A stretch of DNA of 20,384 bases from Euprymna scolopes. Its lineage: Eukaryota > Mollusca > Cephalopoda > Sepiida > Sepiolidae. This document shows positions 9,500 to 20,222 of the stretch, one piece after another (the first letter of the stretch is position 1; each line of letters opens with the position of its first letter). The notes under the pieces were generated by a model that made no database searches, was not told the DNA's origin, and saw nothing but the letters and a program-made list of their open reading frames with translations. The stretch covers positions 44,869,350 through 44,889,733 of the forward strand of contig CM044498.1 in NCBI GenBank assembly GCA_024364805.1. Reading direction: 5' to 3'. Position numbers and translations under genes: made by a program.

Positions 9500-11160
9500 C
9501 GTTTTAGTTCAGCACAGAGAGGTGCTCAATCTATCCGAAAATTTGTTTACACACATGGCGCAACATCCCCTTTCGAGAAAGAATAAAAGGAGCGATAAAT
9601 ACAAATGGAGTGTACACAATGGCCACTGTTGACAAAATTCTACGGTCGGTAGCCCCTTCAGGTTCGTGAGTGTTGTTGAAGCCAAATCTATGTCTGTGTC
9701 CGATTTTACATTCTTTATATTTTGTGTTGGAAAGATATATTAATTCATATCTACTTCTTTGGTTGTAGTGTCGCGATAGCATTTCAAGACTGCGTCTAAG
9801 AATTCTTCCTTGTTCGACACAAACTGGTGTAAATGTAATTGATCAGAGATTTCATTTGTTTCTTTGCTCACAATGTTATCTATACATTAGATGTAATCTA
9901 TATCAAATTTGGGGTTTTTACAAAGTTTCGGTTTAAATGTTTAAGACACATTTTGACCAAACTTTTAGTTTTGGAAAATAGGGATGTGCACAAAAATGTA
10001 AAAAAATTCTAGCGGTCTTTCGTTATTGTGTTGAATCTCGTTATTAAGTATCCAAGGAAGTTTTATATACTCTTGAAACATGGTCATTTGTTTGGGATTT
10101 ATGTTGGAGAAGTTCATCTCCAAGTATCTGATAATTGAGGTTGGCATGATTGGTTGAATTTTCTTCTGAAACAATAATATCCAACCATGTTTCCTGGATT
10201 GCTCAAATGTGTCGTTAGTTCCACTATACACCACCCAAGATCTGCTTTTATAGCAAATGGATCTTAATCCTTCCCTGTAATAACCTTTCTTGGTTTTAGG
10301 ATTCCTGCACAATCATACCCAATTAGAAGTTTTACAAAACAGTCTAACTCCCCTGGCATTTCCATTGCTATATTTATGTTCTCATGTTTCCTCTCTTTTG
10401 CGGGTATAATAAAATGTAGTTCCTTTTCCTTTTGTGACCAATACGCTTTTGCTTTCAGTCCTGAAATACGTTACAGTTTTCTATTCTCTTTCGGCTGATT
10501 ACTGTTGACAACTTCAACCGATCAGGCACTGAGCGTGGCATGATTATTTCACGAACATCTTGACTGGTTAGTTTGCCTATCCAGTAAAGCGTATACCATT
10601 ATTTTCGGACATTGAGAATTTGTGCAGGAGAGCTAAACTGATGTAATCGTGGATGTATGAAGACTGTTGCTCGTTATTTTTTTAGTACAAGATCGTACAG
10701 ACATACTCCTTGGTTATTGTGGATACTTTTCACTTAGTCTTGTTTTCATGGAGTGTCGTGGGATAAGTTTAATTACAAATGTTACCAGTAAATATTGTCT
10801 ATGCAAAATGGCACAGGCCGTGACAATTAAGGCACATGTTGTTCAGGAGAACACTTTTTTTCGTCAAGAGATAGAGCTCGAAACCCTTCACGTATGAAGT
10901 AGTCAAACCCACATTAGTCTTTGGGTCTTTTTGAACATTCTTTTATCTTGGTTCTTTTTATTTGGGTAATGGTTTTAATGTTGCCATTGTACTAGTATGC
11001 AGCCAGGTTTGATTTTTTTCCAAACCATCTTCTGTTTGATTTAAGACGTGAAGAGTGGAAAATAGATTGCATGCTATTTGTGTTTCCTCTGCCGCCAATT
11101 CTGCAAAGTCTTTGACGTTCAACTCTGGCATGTTCTTATCAAGAACCCTAGTGACATTTG
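9500..11160 (-). mobile_element. BEL/Pao LTR-retrotransposon fossil (gag and pol parts)
   Basis: A broken, partial BEL/Pao-family element on the minus strand. Reading it in its own 5' to 3' direction: a gag segment at about 11150-11050, a zinc-knuckle-like Cys/His stretch at about 10834-10802, a protease-to-RT linker with the family's 'DCA...LKPRKVI...' type pattern at about 10345-10210, and a Pao pol segment of the 'RRILSTVA..Y...FIAPFIL' type at 9644-9579. These blocks lie in the order known for BEL/Pao gag-pol, but much of the RT domain and anything downstream cannot be recognised. No LTRs could be paired. It has many breaks and is clearly an old fossil. Its upstream side ends where a LINE 3' terminus begins at 11161. 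Confidence 0.8.
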
Positions 11161-11569
11161 TTTTACATAGAAGTCACCACTTACCAAGGCCCGGAAGCCA
11201 CTCGGGGATAGGGGTTGTTGCGTGTACCGTAATCAATGAAATAATATCGTAGTAATCGTTAGTAATGGCCTGATAAAGTGTCTTACTTAAGGGGGCGGTT
11301 TATCAGGAATTTGTTTATGTTGGGATACAGGCAAACGGAAGAGAGTTCCACAAGCGAGCACTTCTAAGAAAAAAGTTTTGTTCATGGAATCTACGTTTTG
11401 ATTTAGTCACAGATATAGAGTGGGGAAAATTGTTGACAGTGGTTTCAGATAGACGAGTGTTTTTCGTGAAAGATTTGCGAGGGGGACCAGAGATTGGAGC
11501 TCAAGCGAGCACTTGCCATAGAAATAACGATAAAACAAAGACAGGCTCGCAAAAAAGACAGGCTCGCAA
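11161..11569 (-). mobile_element. LINE 3' fragment, second copy (Jockey/CR1-like)
   Basis: This is co-linear with 3153-3560, sharing words such as GTCACCACTTA, CAAGGCCCGGA, ATATCGTAGTAATCGTTAG, CAGGCAAACGGAAGAGAGTT and GGAATCTACGTTT. On the minus strand it encodes ASLSLFYRYFYGKCSLELQS, the C-terminal block of the LINE ORF2-like protein, then the 3' untranslated end. It is heavily 5'-truncated, as is usual for LINE insertions. A 16-bp unit (AAAGACAGGCTCGCAA) is duplicated at its 5' edge. The 3' terminus at about 11161 directly adjoins the BEL/Pao fossil, suggesting insertion into it or beside it. Confidence 0.88.
11537..11569. repeat. 16-bp tandem duplication at LINE 5' edge
   Basis: AAAGACAGGCTCGCAA occurs at 11537-11552 and 11554-11569, with a weaker third similarity just after (AAAGACATGCGAT). 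It marks where homology to the other LINE copy ends, so it may have arisen during truncation or insertion. Confidence 0.8.
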
Positions 11570-11639
11570 CAAAGACATGCGATCTGTGACTCAACCAGGA
11601 AGTTTCCCAAGTAATTTTTAGTTTTCCTCACAGTTGTAC

Positions 11640-13690
11640 AACATTTGCAAACCAGATAAACCTAAAGGCATAAACCTTTCCAGAGAGACACTCACAAAGA
11701 GCGAAATCCAAGTACTAGAACTGGGCCTCAAATCATGCCCAACCCCCAAAAGTAACATAGCAGAGCTGAAGAAAGACTGAACGCAAATTCAGATTCAGAG
11801 ATATATTGAATGAGAGAGAAAACACAATAGACTATTCTCTAATGAAAAACAAGTCAACATATTTCCCCAACAAATACAAAAGATGAAGAAATTAGACGCT
11901 TTCTTTGAAAGGCTTTTGAAGCTTTACCCCCAGCAAAAAGACAAACATTCCAGACACCTAACACAAAAGCAAAATCAAGCACTTGAAAACATCCAAAATA
12001 ATGACAACATAACTATAAAGGAAGGAGGCAAAGGTAGTGAGGTGTTTATAATGAATAAAACTTACTATAAAACAAAAAAATAGAATCACTACGTAACGAA
12101 CACCATTACAAACCAATTAGCTCTAAAATAGGCAACACAACCATATCTAAAATCACACAACAATAGAACAATAACTAAAAAAGAAAAATACTTCTCAAAC
12201 TTCACAACAAAAACAAAATCTTCTACGAACTACACAAAAGAGACAAATCTATCGAGATTTGATATGCCATTATATACAAAACTCAGAATACATCAATGAT
12301 CCCCACATTCAGACCCATATTAGTATGACCAGTATGCCCAATAAGCAGACTTAACAACTTAATAGACATACTATTACAGCCCTTCACCGATCTAGTCAGA
12401 ATCTACATAACAGACGACATACAGTTTCTTTGTTTCCTAGCACAAACAGTAGACTATGGAAAAATACTAGCTACATCCGATGTTTGCAGCCTATACAGCA
12501 ATATACTCCACAATCTAGGGAAAGAAGCTATCTCATACTGGATCTATAAACATACACAAACATTAAACCGCAGATTCATCAAATTCGTGATTGACAACAT
12601 AGATATAATCATAAAAAAAACAAGAATTTAATAATGGTAACTGCATCCAAATACTAGGCACAACAATGGGTACAAAATGGCACCAATATACGCCACCTTT
12701 ACACTAGCCTACCTGGAAGAGACCCCTTTGATAGAGCAGAAATACGGACACAATGCCAAAACACTCTCCATAAAATCTTGGAAGAGGTACCTGGACGATT
12801 GTTTTATCGTCTGGAAAACAACATGAGGGGGCATAACAGAGCTCCACACTATATTCCAAAATCTACATCCTAAAATCAACTTCACTCTAGTACAAAGCCC
12901 TACAAAATTACCTTTTCTAGACATTGTAGTATAAATTTAAAACAACACTATAATTACGGACATTTACCACAAACCCACAAATACCCCAAAATACCTCCAC
13001 TACAAAAGCCACCACCCCAAAAACTGTTTAAAATTCATACTCTACTCCCTAGAACACAGAGTCTGCACCATAGCTACAAACAAACATCTCCATCCGATCT
13101 GACTAAATGAACTGCAAACAATCCTGCGAAAAAGAGGATAGCCACCACTACAATATAGGCAAATGTATCGAACTAACAGAAAAAATTACAGTAGACCAAC
13201 TAAGAAATCCCAAAATGCACAACAAAGAAGAAATTCTAGCATACGTCTCTATGCAATACAAACACCCCTAACTAAATGCAGAGATGACAAAACCTTATCC
13301 TTCTCAGTCAGAACGATAAACTAAACAACATACTAAAAACAACAAAAATAATAAAAAGCAAACGCCAACCCAAAAACTTAAAACACATCCTAACTTCCTC
13401 CAAACTCAATCAACACACTATAAAAGAGGTTACAAAATGCAACAAATAGCAATGTAGAGTTTGTGACGTAATAATTGAAGGAAAGACGTACACATTTAAA
13501 AACCCAACACAAATATTAAGATAAAAAACTAAACTGCACCTCCAGAAATATAACGTATGCATAGCATGCGACAAATCTTACAAAGGCGCCAAGAAAAATC
13601 GCAATAAAGTGGAATTACATAAGAACAACATTAAAATTGCAGCAAACAGACACCTCTATTTTTTAAAAAAACGTACATGCATGCAGTATA
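11640..13690 (+). mobile_element. Penelope-like element (PLE), decayed, with GIY-YIG-like tail
   Basis: This is the remains of one long plus-strand retroelement ORF now spread over several frames. The N-terminal part shows LTKSEIQVLELGLKSCPTPK (about 11690-11750). The frame at 11883-12083 carries NDNITIKEGGKGSEVFIMNK, the 'DI.IK.ADKGG..VVM' block of Penelope RTs. RT core blocks are DVCSLYSNI (12479-12505), GTTMGTK (about 12656-12677) and the active site YLDDCFIVW (12788-12814). The tail has a Cys pair, CRVCD (13453-13467), and LNCTSRNITYA (13529-13561), which resemble the linker and start of the GIY-YIG endonuclease in endonuclease-bearing PLEs. Multiple stops and at least one frameshift near the GTTMGTK block make it inactive. 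Assignment to a PLE subgroup is not possible by eye. Confidence 0.85.
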
Positions 13691-14014
13691 AATCACTTCT
13701 AAAATAATTCCAATCTTCCAAACAGACAATTACTTTTACTTACAAAGGATAAAAGTTCATAACAAGATTCACTCACGAATTGAACAGAGCTTAATATCAA
13801 CACACAAACAAATGAAATGAAAAACACACTCGCACACACGTACATATACATGTACACACCTCCACACATAAACTAGAACGGACATATTAAAACACACACA
13901 TGTACACACACATACGGCCAGACACACAGGCGCAAAATTCCCGTATCCCTAACGTAACACATTGAACAGTACCAACCTAACAACTACGAGACCAATAACA
14001 CTAAGAAATACATA
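13691..14014. other. CA-rich sequence downstream of the PLE
   Basis: There are dispersed ACACAC words and short CATGTACACAC repeats without a clean microsatellite. This is probably PLE 3' non-coding sequence and degenerate simple repeat. No gene is seen. Confidence 0.5.
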
Positions 14015-14230
14015 GAATGACAGTGTAGTGTCTGTCCTTATACTACACCCGCCTCTTCTATCCTCAGTCTAGGAGAAATCCTTCGTGGTTGTGACAATTC
14101 TTATCTTTATTCTTATGTCTATCCAGAGTGATTTCTTTGGGAAACAAGATCTTCTCCACACTAAAAACAAATCATGTGCCAACCATGCCCACGTGGGGAG
14201 AAATTAACTAAGAACACTAAGAAATTCATA
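13997..14230. repeat. Segment between 18-nt direct repeats
   Basis: AACACTAAGAAATACATA at 13997-14014 recurs with one mismatch at 14213-14230. They flank a 198-bp segment (14015-14212) that is less AT-rich than its surroundings and begins with a short GACAG...CTGTC inverted repeat. Direct repeats of this length fit a target-primed insertion such as a SINE or short LINE/PLE fragment. I could not identify Pol III A and B boxes or a poly-A tail, so the nature of the insert is open. Confidence 0.5.
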
Positions 14231-14760
14231 AATATTGCTCCCTTTTATTCAACAAACGTAATTATCTCATTATAAACATTATGAATAACCTACTCGACTA
14301 AAACTCGAACAATTGCAATAGATTGAAATTAAAATTTAAAACGACAAAATTGAATGAACTCCTTACCAAAAACGAATTCTAGGCACGACTTACTCAAACT
14401 ATACGACAGAACACACATTCCACAAACCAATACAAGGAAACACACACATAAAAGTACTCATACGCCCTCGCCATATACGAACACACACAGACGCACTTAT
14501 ATGGCTGAGCACCACTGCTTTCCACACCTCCACGCAAGTAACGAACAAGTAAGAAGAAAAATAAAGAAAAGAAATAAAAGAGACGTAAAAACTATTTCAA
14601 AAAATTATTACAATGATTTATTATTACAATGATCTAAATAATGAAAAAAATTTAATATGAAAATATAAAATAATAAAATATGTTTAAAAATATAACAATA
14701 ATTAGTGACCCACTCATTTATATACACATTTTTCTCTCGTTGATATCTCTTAAATCATTT
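14231..14760. other. Unassigned AT-rich sequence
   Basis: A 92-codon open frame at 14354-14632 is dominated by Thr/His/Lys from CA-rich DNA and has no domain. I consider it non-coding. Confidence 0.5.
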
Positions 14761-14783
14761 TACACACACACACACACACACAT

Positions 14784-14846
<63 letters not shown>
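14761..14846. repeat. (CA)n(TA)n compound microsatellite
   Basis: Two CA blocks, broken by a single TA, run into a (TA)n block ending at 14846. Its layout is the same as the tract at 9148-9221. Confidence 0.95.
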
Positions 14847-14850
<4 letters not shown>

Positions 14851-15084
14851 CATTTGTAAGTGTTGGTTCCGGTTTCGATTAAAGCTGATGAACTCAAGTT
14901 ATGCAGATATATACTTTTTTAATTTTGAAAATAACAACTTTTTAATATAAAAATCGATAAAAAATTGACTCTATAATAATATATACAAAGCCTACATGAA
15001 TTAAAATATAATATTTAAGCGTATTTTACGAATGGACAGAATGTCAACACTAGTCCGTTGTGGAATTTCCACAGGCCTCCCTAG
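14847..15084 (+). mobile_element. Helitron-like non-autonomous element, copy 2
   Basis: It shares GGTTTCGATTAAAGCTGATG near 14868-14888 and TTTAAGCGTATTTTACGA near 15014-15031 with copies 1 and 3. It ends in a hairpin at 15059-15073 (TGTGGAA, loop T, TTCCACA), seven bases (GGCCTCC), then CTAG at 15081-15084 followed by T. A first CTAG lies at 15050-15053, in the position where copy 1 ends. Hairpin plus CTAG|T is the established Helitron 3' signature. No coding sequence is present, and the 5' end may adjoin the TA tract just upstream. Confidence 0.6.
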
Positions 15085-15712
15085 TTGTAAATGAATATAA
15101 CAATGCGTTAATTTTATAATTGGTTTTAACCCGTCTTTAAGTAAAATAATGTAAATATTCACTACTGAATAAATAATTCAATTATTATGAATTTCAGAAC
15201 GTAGTTGATACGAGTAACTGGTCAGAAAGTCAGGCATGTTTATTTTACTTCAATTTTCCTAGAAATCTATATACTACCAATTTAAGTGAAAGTTTAACAA
15301 CAGACATTAGAAAATTAGTAAATACTTTACAAATTTACTCTTTATTTTAGGGTTTGTTTTTATTTTACAAGGTTGTTATTGAGATGAACTTCGACTGGTA
15401 AATTAAAATGTACCATATTTTCATTGAACTTTATTCATAGCCAATTAAGCTATATTCTCTGTATTTACTTGTTAACGCCCATTCAGAATTAAATTTTAGA
15501 TTTTTTTGAGAAATACTAATACTTAAATTTGAGGGTTTTTTAAAATCAAAATCATTTAATTGGGTTTTGATACAAATCTGATTAAGGATTCTAAATATGA
15601 AGTTCAATTGTATTTTATCTTAGTTTTTACCTTCAGAATTGGCATAAAAGTGCTGCAAAACAGTAATGATTAATGAATTGCTTTTATCTTTCCTTGTTCG
15701 GAGATTTCTTTA
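15085..15712. other. Unassigned AT-rich sequence
   Basis: No gene, repeat end or recognisable transposon segment is seen between copy 2 and the next TA tract. Confidence 0.5.

Positions 15713-15797
<85 letters not shown>
15713..15797. repeat. (TA)n microsatellite
   Basis: About 42 uninterrupted TA/AT dinucleotides. Open frames across it, made of repeated Tyr-Ile, are artefacts of the repeat. Confidence 0.97.
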
Positions 15798-15799
<2 letters not shown>

Positions 15800-16215
15800 A
15801 GCATGGGTGTCCGGCGCTACCCGGGTGTTTGGAGATGTATGCTGAAGAAAAAAAAACGCCATTTTTTTTTTTAATTCTACCCCTATTCTGACCCCTTAAA
15901 ATTTATTGCTTTGGGCTCAAATCAAGTTATTAAGTTAGATCCATGTCCAAGGAACCTATATCTAAAATTTAAAGTGCTTAGACCCCAAATTGTCGGAGGA
16001 GTTTAGTAGAGTTCTCAAAGGTTTAATCGTTGAACATTGACCCCTTAACAGCCAAATTTCTGGCCGATACCCGATCATATAGATTTTCCCAAATCTCAGT
16101 ACCCAAATTTCGAGTCTGTAGACAAAAATTGACAGAGTTATTGCATAGGAAAATGTGCACAGACAGACCCACAGACACACAGACAGACCTACAGACACAC
16201 AGACACACAGACACG
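15798..16215 (+). mobile_element. Dispersed repeat family A, copy 1
   Basis: It starts directly after the TA tract with CCAGCATGGGTGTCCGGCGC and ends in an ACAGACACAC-type simple repeat (about 16158-16213). The internal part from about 15955 onward, including GGAGGAGTTTAGTAGAGTTC, TTGACCCCTTA and CAGCCAAATTTCT, recurs at 20222-20384. It therefore belongs to a multi-copy family. No protein motif is visible, so it may be a SINE, a LINE 3' region or a non-autonomous DNA element. The class is unresolved. Confidence 0.65.
16158..16213. repeat. ACAGACACAC-type minisatellite
   Basis: Short ACAGAC and ACACAGAC units repeat with small variations, forming the tail of repeat family A. Confidence 0.85.
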
Positions 16216-16225
16216 TTCACTTTTA

Positions 16226-16328
16226 GAGATATATAGATATAAATATATACTGAAATATATATATACAGAAATATATCTATGCATATATATATAGAAATAT
16301 ATCTATGCATATATATATAAATATATAT

Positions 16329-16378
<50 letters not shown>
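16226..16378. repeat. TA-rich simple repeat with a 26-bp tandem duplication
   Basis: A 26-bp unit beginning GAAATATATCTATGC occurs at 16268-16293 and, identical, at 16294-16319. It is followed by ACATACATACA and a pure TA run to about 16377. Open reading frames here are low-complexity artefacts. Confidence 0.9.
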
Positions 16379-16380
<2 letters not shown>

Positions 16381-17014
16381 AGTTATAAAAATATATATGG
16401 CAGTTAAGCTACACAAAATATTCCTTTTTCATCCACGCTGGGATTCGTCAGTTTCATGTTTCTTATATTTTGTTTGGTTTTGGCAGAAGTGAAAATATAG
16501 ATGAAAATCTCACAAGTTTATCAAAACTTTGGAAGAGCAAACATTGGGAAGTTTGTTAACTTAAAAAAAACAAAAAAACTTTCATCTACATTAAGAATAC
16601 CCCAGGCAAAAGATTCTACTTTTTAGGCGATTATGTGTGAACATATAGAAACGTTATTTTTGGAATTTAGAATGTGGGGGTTCAGTTGCGCATATAAATA
16701 TAATGTAAACTGATCCAATTTTGGTACATTATAACTTTTTAAGCAGTTAAGTAATTTTTACCACTAATTCTAAAGCTGATCAGCAAAATCATAAAATCAC
16801 ATGTAATTGCCATATTTTTTGTATTGCCACACGTACTTAGGGTTAGTAGTAGGACAGGAACGTGGTTTTTATGACTTTTAACAACACTATATATTAATAC
16901 GATAGCGTATGTGTTATTTATTTTGTGTGTCACGATTATTTCCGAGTGACTATTGTTTAATTATGGATTTCCATTTCTTATAATAAATAATTAAAAAAAA
17001 TTTTTTTTTTAATT
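16379..17014. other. Unassigned AT-rich sequence
   Basis: No gene is supported. A 64-codon minus frame (16739-16933) is unrecognised. An A-run followed by a T-run near 16993-17011 forms a short self-complementary stretch. Confidence 0.5.
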
Positions 17015-17300
17015 TCATAAGTTTTGGTTTTTCTTTCGATTATAGCTGATGGCACTATAGTCATTTATTTTCTTATAAATAATTTTACCAAATTCTTCAT
17101 AAGTTTTGGTTTCCATTCATAAGTTTTTGGTTTCCATTTTGATTTCTTTCGATTATAGCTGATGACTATAGTCATTTATTTTCTTATAAATAATTTTACT
17201 AAATTCTTCATAAGTTTTGGTTTCCATTTTGATTATAGCTGATGGAACTCCATTGATCCATTTTTTTTTAATAAATAATTTTATCAAGAATTCTTCATAA
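17015..17300. repeat. About 88-bp tandem repeat, three units plus partial
   Basis: Units carry CATAAGTTTTGGTTT, GATTATAGCTGATG, ATAGTCATTTATTTTCTTAT and AATAATTTTA in the same order. They begin near 17017, 17099 (with a short partial duplication to about 17120) and 17207; a fourth partial unit starts near 17297. The word GATTATAGCTGATG matches single sites in copies 1 and 2, so the array expanded from one module of the element. Confidence 0.82.
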
Positions 17301-17516
17301 ATTTTGGTTTCTGGATCTGCAAGAATTGAAATATCATATTTAAGCGTACTTAACGACTTGGCTACGCCGAACGCCCTTACTAGCTTAGATAAATACTTTT
17401 GCAGTTTTAACAAGAGTTACAATAATATCAGAGCATCTCTATTTACGCAATGAATACCAACACAAATATATTACATAATAAAGAGTTCCCTGTGGAATTT
17501 CCACAGGCCCCGCTAG
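17015..17516 (+). mobile_element. Helitron-like non-autonomous element, copy 3, with internal tandem array
   Basis: The left part is a tandem array of about 88-bp units (17015-17300). TTTAAGCGTACTTAACGA follows at about 17338-17355, with a first CTAG at 17380-17383. A perfect 9-bp hairpin then lies at 17489-17507 (CCTGTGGAA, loop T, TTCCACAGG), with five bases (CCCCG) before CTAG at 17513-17516, followed by T. The last 30 bases closely match the end of copy 2. The hairpin-CTAG structure is the Helitron 3' signature. No protein is encoded; the 86-codon minus frame across it is a shadow. The 5' boundary is uncertain. Confidence 0.62.
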
Positions 17517-18027
17517 TTGTTAGTATTTGCATCTCATTTTTGTTTTATTTTTTTTTTACAGCAAAGCAAATCAATTTAATAACCCACCAAATTTTTATAA
17601 TTAAAATAAAATTTAAACATTCATAGAAGGAAGGCACCTAAAAGTTACCGAAACCCAACGCCCTCTCCATGTAAAAATGGTTTTCTAAATAATAACATTT
17701 TATTTATAAATTCGTTCGTAACAATGGGGGCGTTTTTAATATTTTATTCTTACATCGTTTTCTCATTTTACTTACCAATCGTCGACTATTTTCAACTGTT
17801 TATGAAAACTTTCAAGTAGCATGTTGTATACGACGAACTGATACAATTTGACTAAAATCAAAATAAACATTTTGTTGCCTTTCGATTTCAAATATATTAC
17901 AAGGAAAACATTTGAGAAAATAATATATGTGGATAATATCCGGGGATTTATGTGATAATTTGAAAATTTACGAAAAATAAAATAAAATAAAAATAAACAA
18001 AAATCTAATTAAATATTTATGAATATT
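17517..18027. other. Unassigned AT-rich sequence
   Basis: No gene, repeat end or structural RNA motif was recognised after the Helitron-like terminus. Confidence 0.5.
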
Positions 18028-18109
18028 AAAAGAATCGGAATCGAAAATTTAGAGCGGAATCGGTAATTGTATCGGAATCGAGAAAAATTTTAGAATCGTC
18101 CCATCACTA
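18028..18109 (-). mobile_element. hAT-like MITE terminus (solo end)
   Basis: On the minus strand the segment starts TAGTGATGGGACGATTC (18109-18093) and continues with repeated CGATTCCGAT words. Ends of the form TAGTGATGGG(A/C)... with subterminal CGATTCC repeats are seen in non-autonomous hAT elements. No matching inverted terminus was found to the left, and no 8-bp duplication could be paired. It is therefore probably a truncated end, and the family call is tentative. Confidence 0.4.
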
Positions 18110-18217
18110 ATCCATACCTTCGATGTATATACAAAATGATAATACAGAAAATTGAAAAAAAATAATAAAAAGGTATTGCTAAACAGAAGCGTTCTGTTGT
18201 TTGTAATAATGTCTGTC

Positions 18218-19291
<1,074 letters not shown>

Positions 19292-20222
19292 TGTAGATCA
19301 GGAAGATAGTTGGGCCCAGGATGGACATTTGAGGAACTTCAGCATTAATACTGCAGGCCTCCGATTTTTGTCCATCAACCACTACTCTTATGATCCTATC
19401 AGAGAGAAATGATTTAATGATGGAGAGAACATTTCCAGTTCTACTGTAGCTGGAAATCTTGTGAAGTAGGCCCTTATGCCATACCTTATCGAAGGCCTTT
19501 GATATGTCTAGAGCAATTGCCCTAGAAAGAATCCTTTGTCAAAAGATTCACTAATTCTATGAGATATAACCGTTAGCACATCTGCGGTAGATCTTGCAGA
19601 ACGGAAACTATATTGCGTGTCACTAAGAAGGTTATTTCTGCTGAGGTGGTTGACTATTTCTCTATTTAATATGGATTCCAGCAACTTACTCATAACACAC
19701 AGGAGACTTATTGGTCTGTACTAAGAGGGAGATGACTTATAACCTAGATTCTAAAATACAGGGCATACTGATGAGGTTTCCCAGGGAGTTGGAAAGCACT
19801 GCCCCTTAAGGCAACGCTTAAACAGTTTCGTAAGAATGGGTGCAAGTTCTGGTTGAAGCTTTTTTAACACTATAATTGGGATGCCGTCAGGGTCAGTTGC
19901 TTTACTGGAATCAAGGTTCTTGGTTAGCTTGGCGACCTCATGCACAGATATTTGTATGTTGCATAGCATGTTCTGTGTTATAGGAGGAAATATGGGGAGT
20001 GGATAGCCTTCGTCGCATAGGATAGAATTAGCTGCAAAGTTCTTTGCAAATAGTTTGGTCTTGTCTGATGCTGACGAGATGACCTCAGGTCCATTGATAT
20101 TTGTTGGGATAGAACGCACACTTCTGTTCAGGATCCTATTTGTTATTTGTCAAAACTGGTGGGAACCAAGCCGCTGTTCAGCTACTTTGGATTTAACAGA
20201 CTGTGCATATAGCTCTCTTGCA
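19292..20222 (-). mobile_element. LINE (Jockey/CR1-like), 5' RT part, 3'-truncated
   Basis: This minus-strand RT segment is of the same family as 3153-4242. In order it shows a pre-RT region beginning ARELYAQSVKSK (near 20222), SSKATDPDGIPIIVLKKL (19909-19856, RT motif 1 region), YRPISLL and SKLLESILNREIV (about 19720-19650), FRSARSTADVL, and motif A region LDISKAFDKVWHKGL (about 19513-19469). It ends with DGQKSEA and a SILGPTIFLIY block, stopping at 19292. Stops near the YRPISLL block and a frameshift before LDISKAF break the frame. The YADD region and everything 3' of it are absent, which is unusual because LINEs normally lose their 5' side. Repeat family A abuts the other edge. Confidence 0.87.

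Noticed and set aside
10667-10897. Plus-strand 76-codon open frame
   Set aside because: It is the opposite strand of the BEL/Pao fossil and has no motif of its own.
12709-12924. Minus-strand 71-codon open frame
   Set aside because: It is the antisense shadow of the Penelope-like RT core, which is clearly coded on the plus strand.
14354-14632. Thr/His/Lys-rich 92-codon open frame
   Set aside because: Composition reflects CA-rich DNA; no domain and no link to the Penelope-like element's coding region.
14883-14890. CTGATGA-like word suggesting a hammerhead ribozyme near the Penelope-like element
   Set aside because: The required GAAA core partner and three stems do not follow, and the same word recurs in the Helitron-like family as part of another repeat module.
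15673-15891. Open frame with a long run of Tyr-Ile
   Set aside because: It is simply the translation of a (TA)n tract; the same applies to minus-strand frames at 16023-16334 and 18049-18330.
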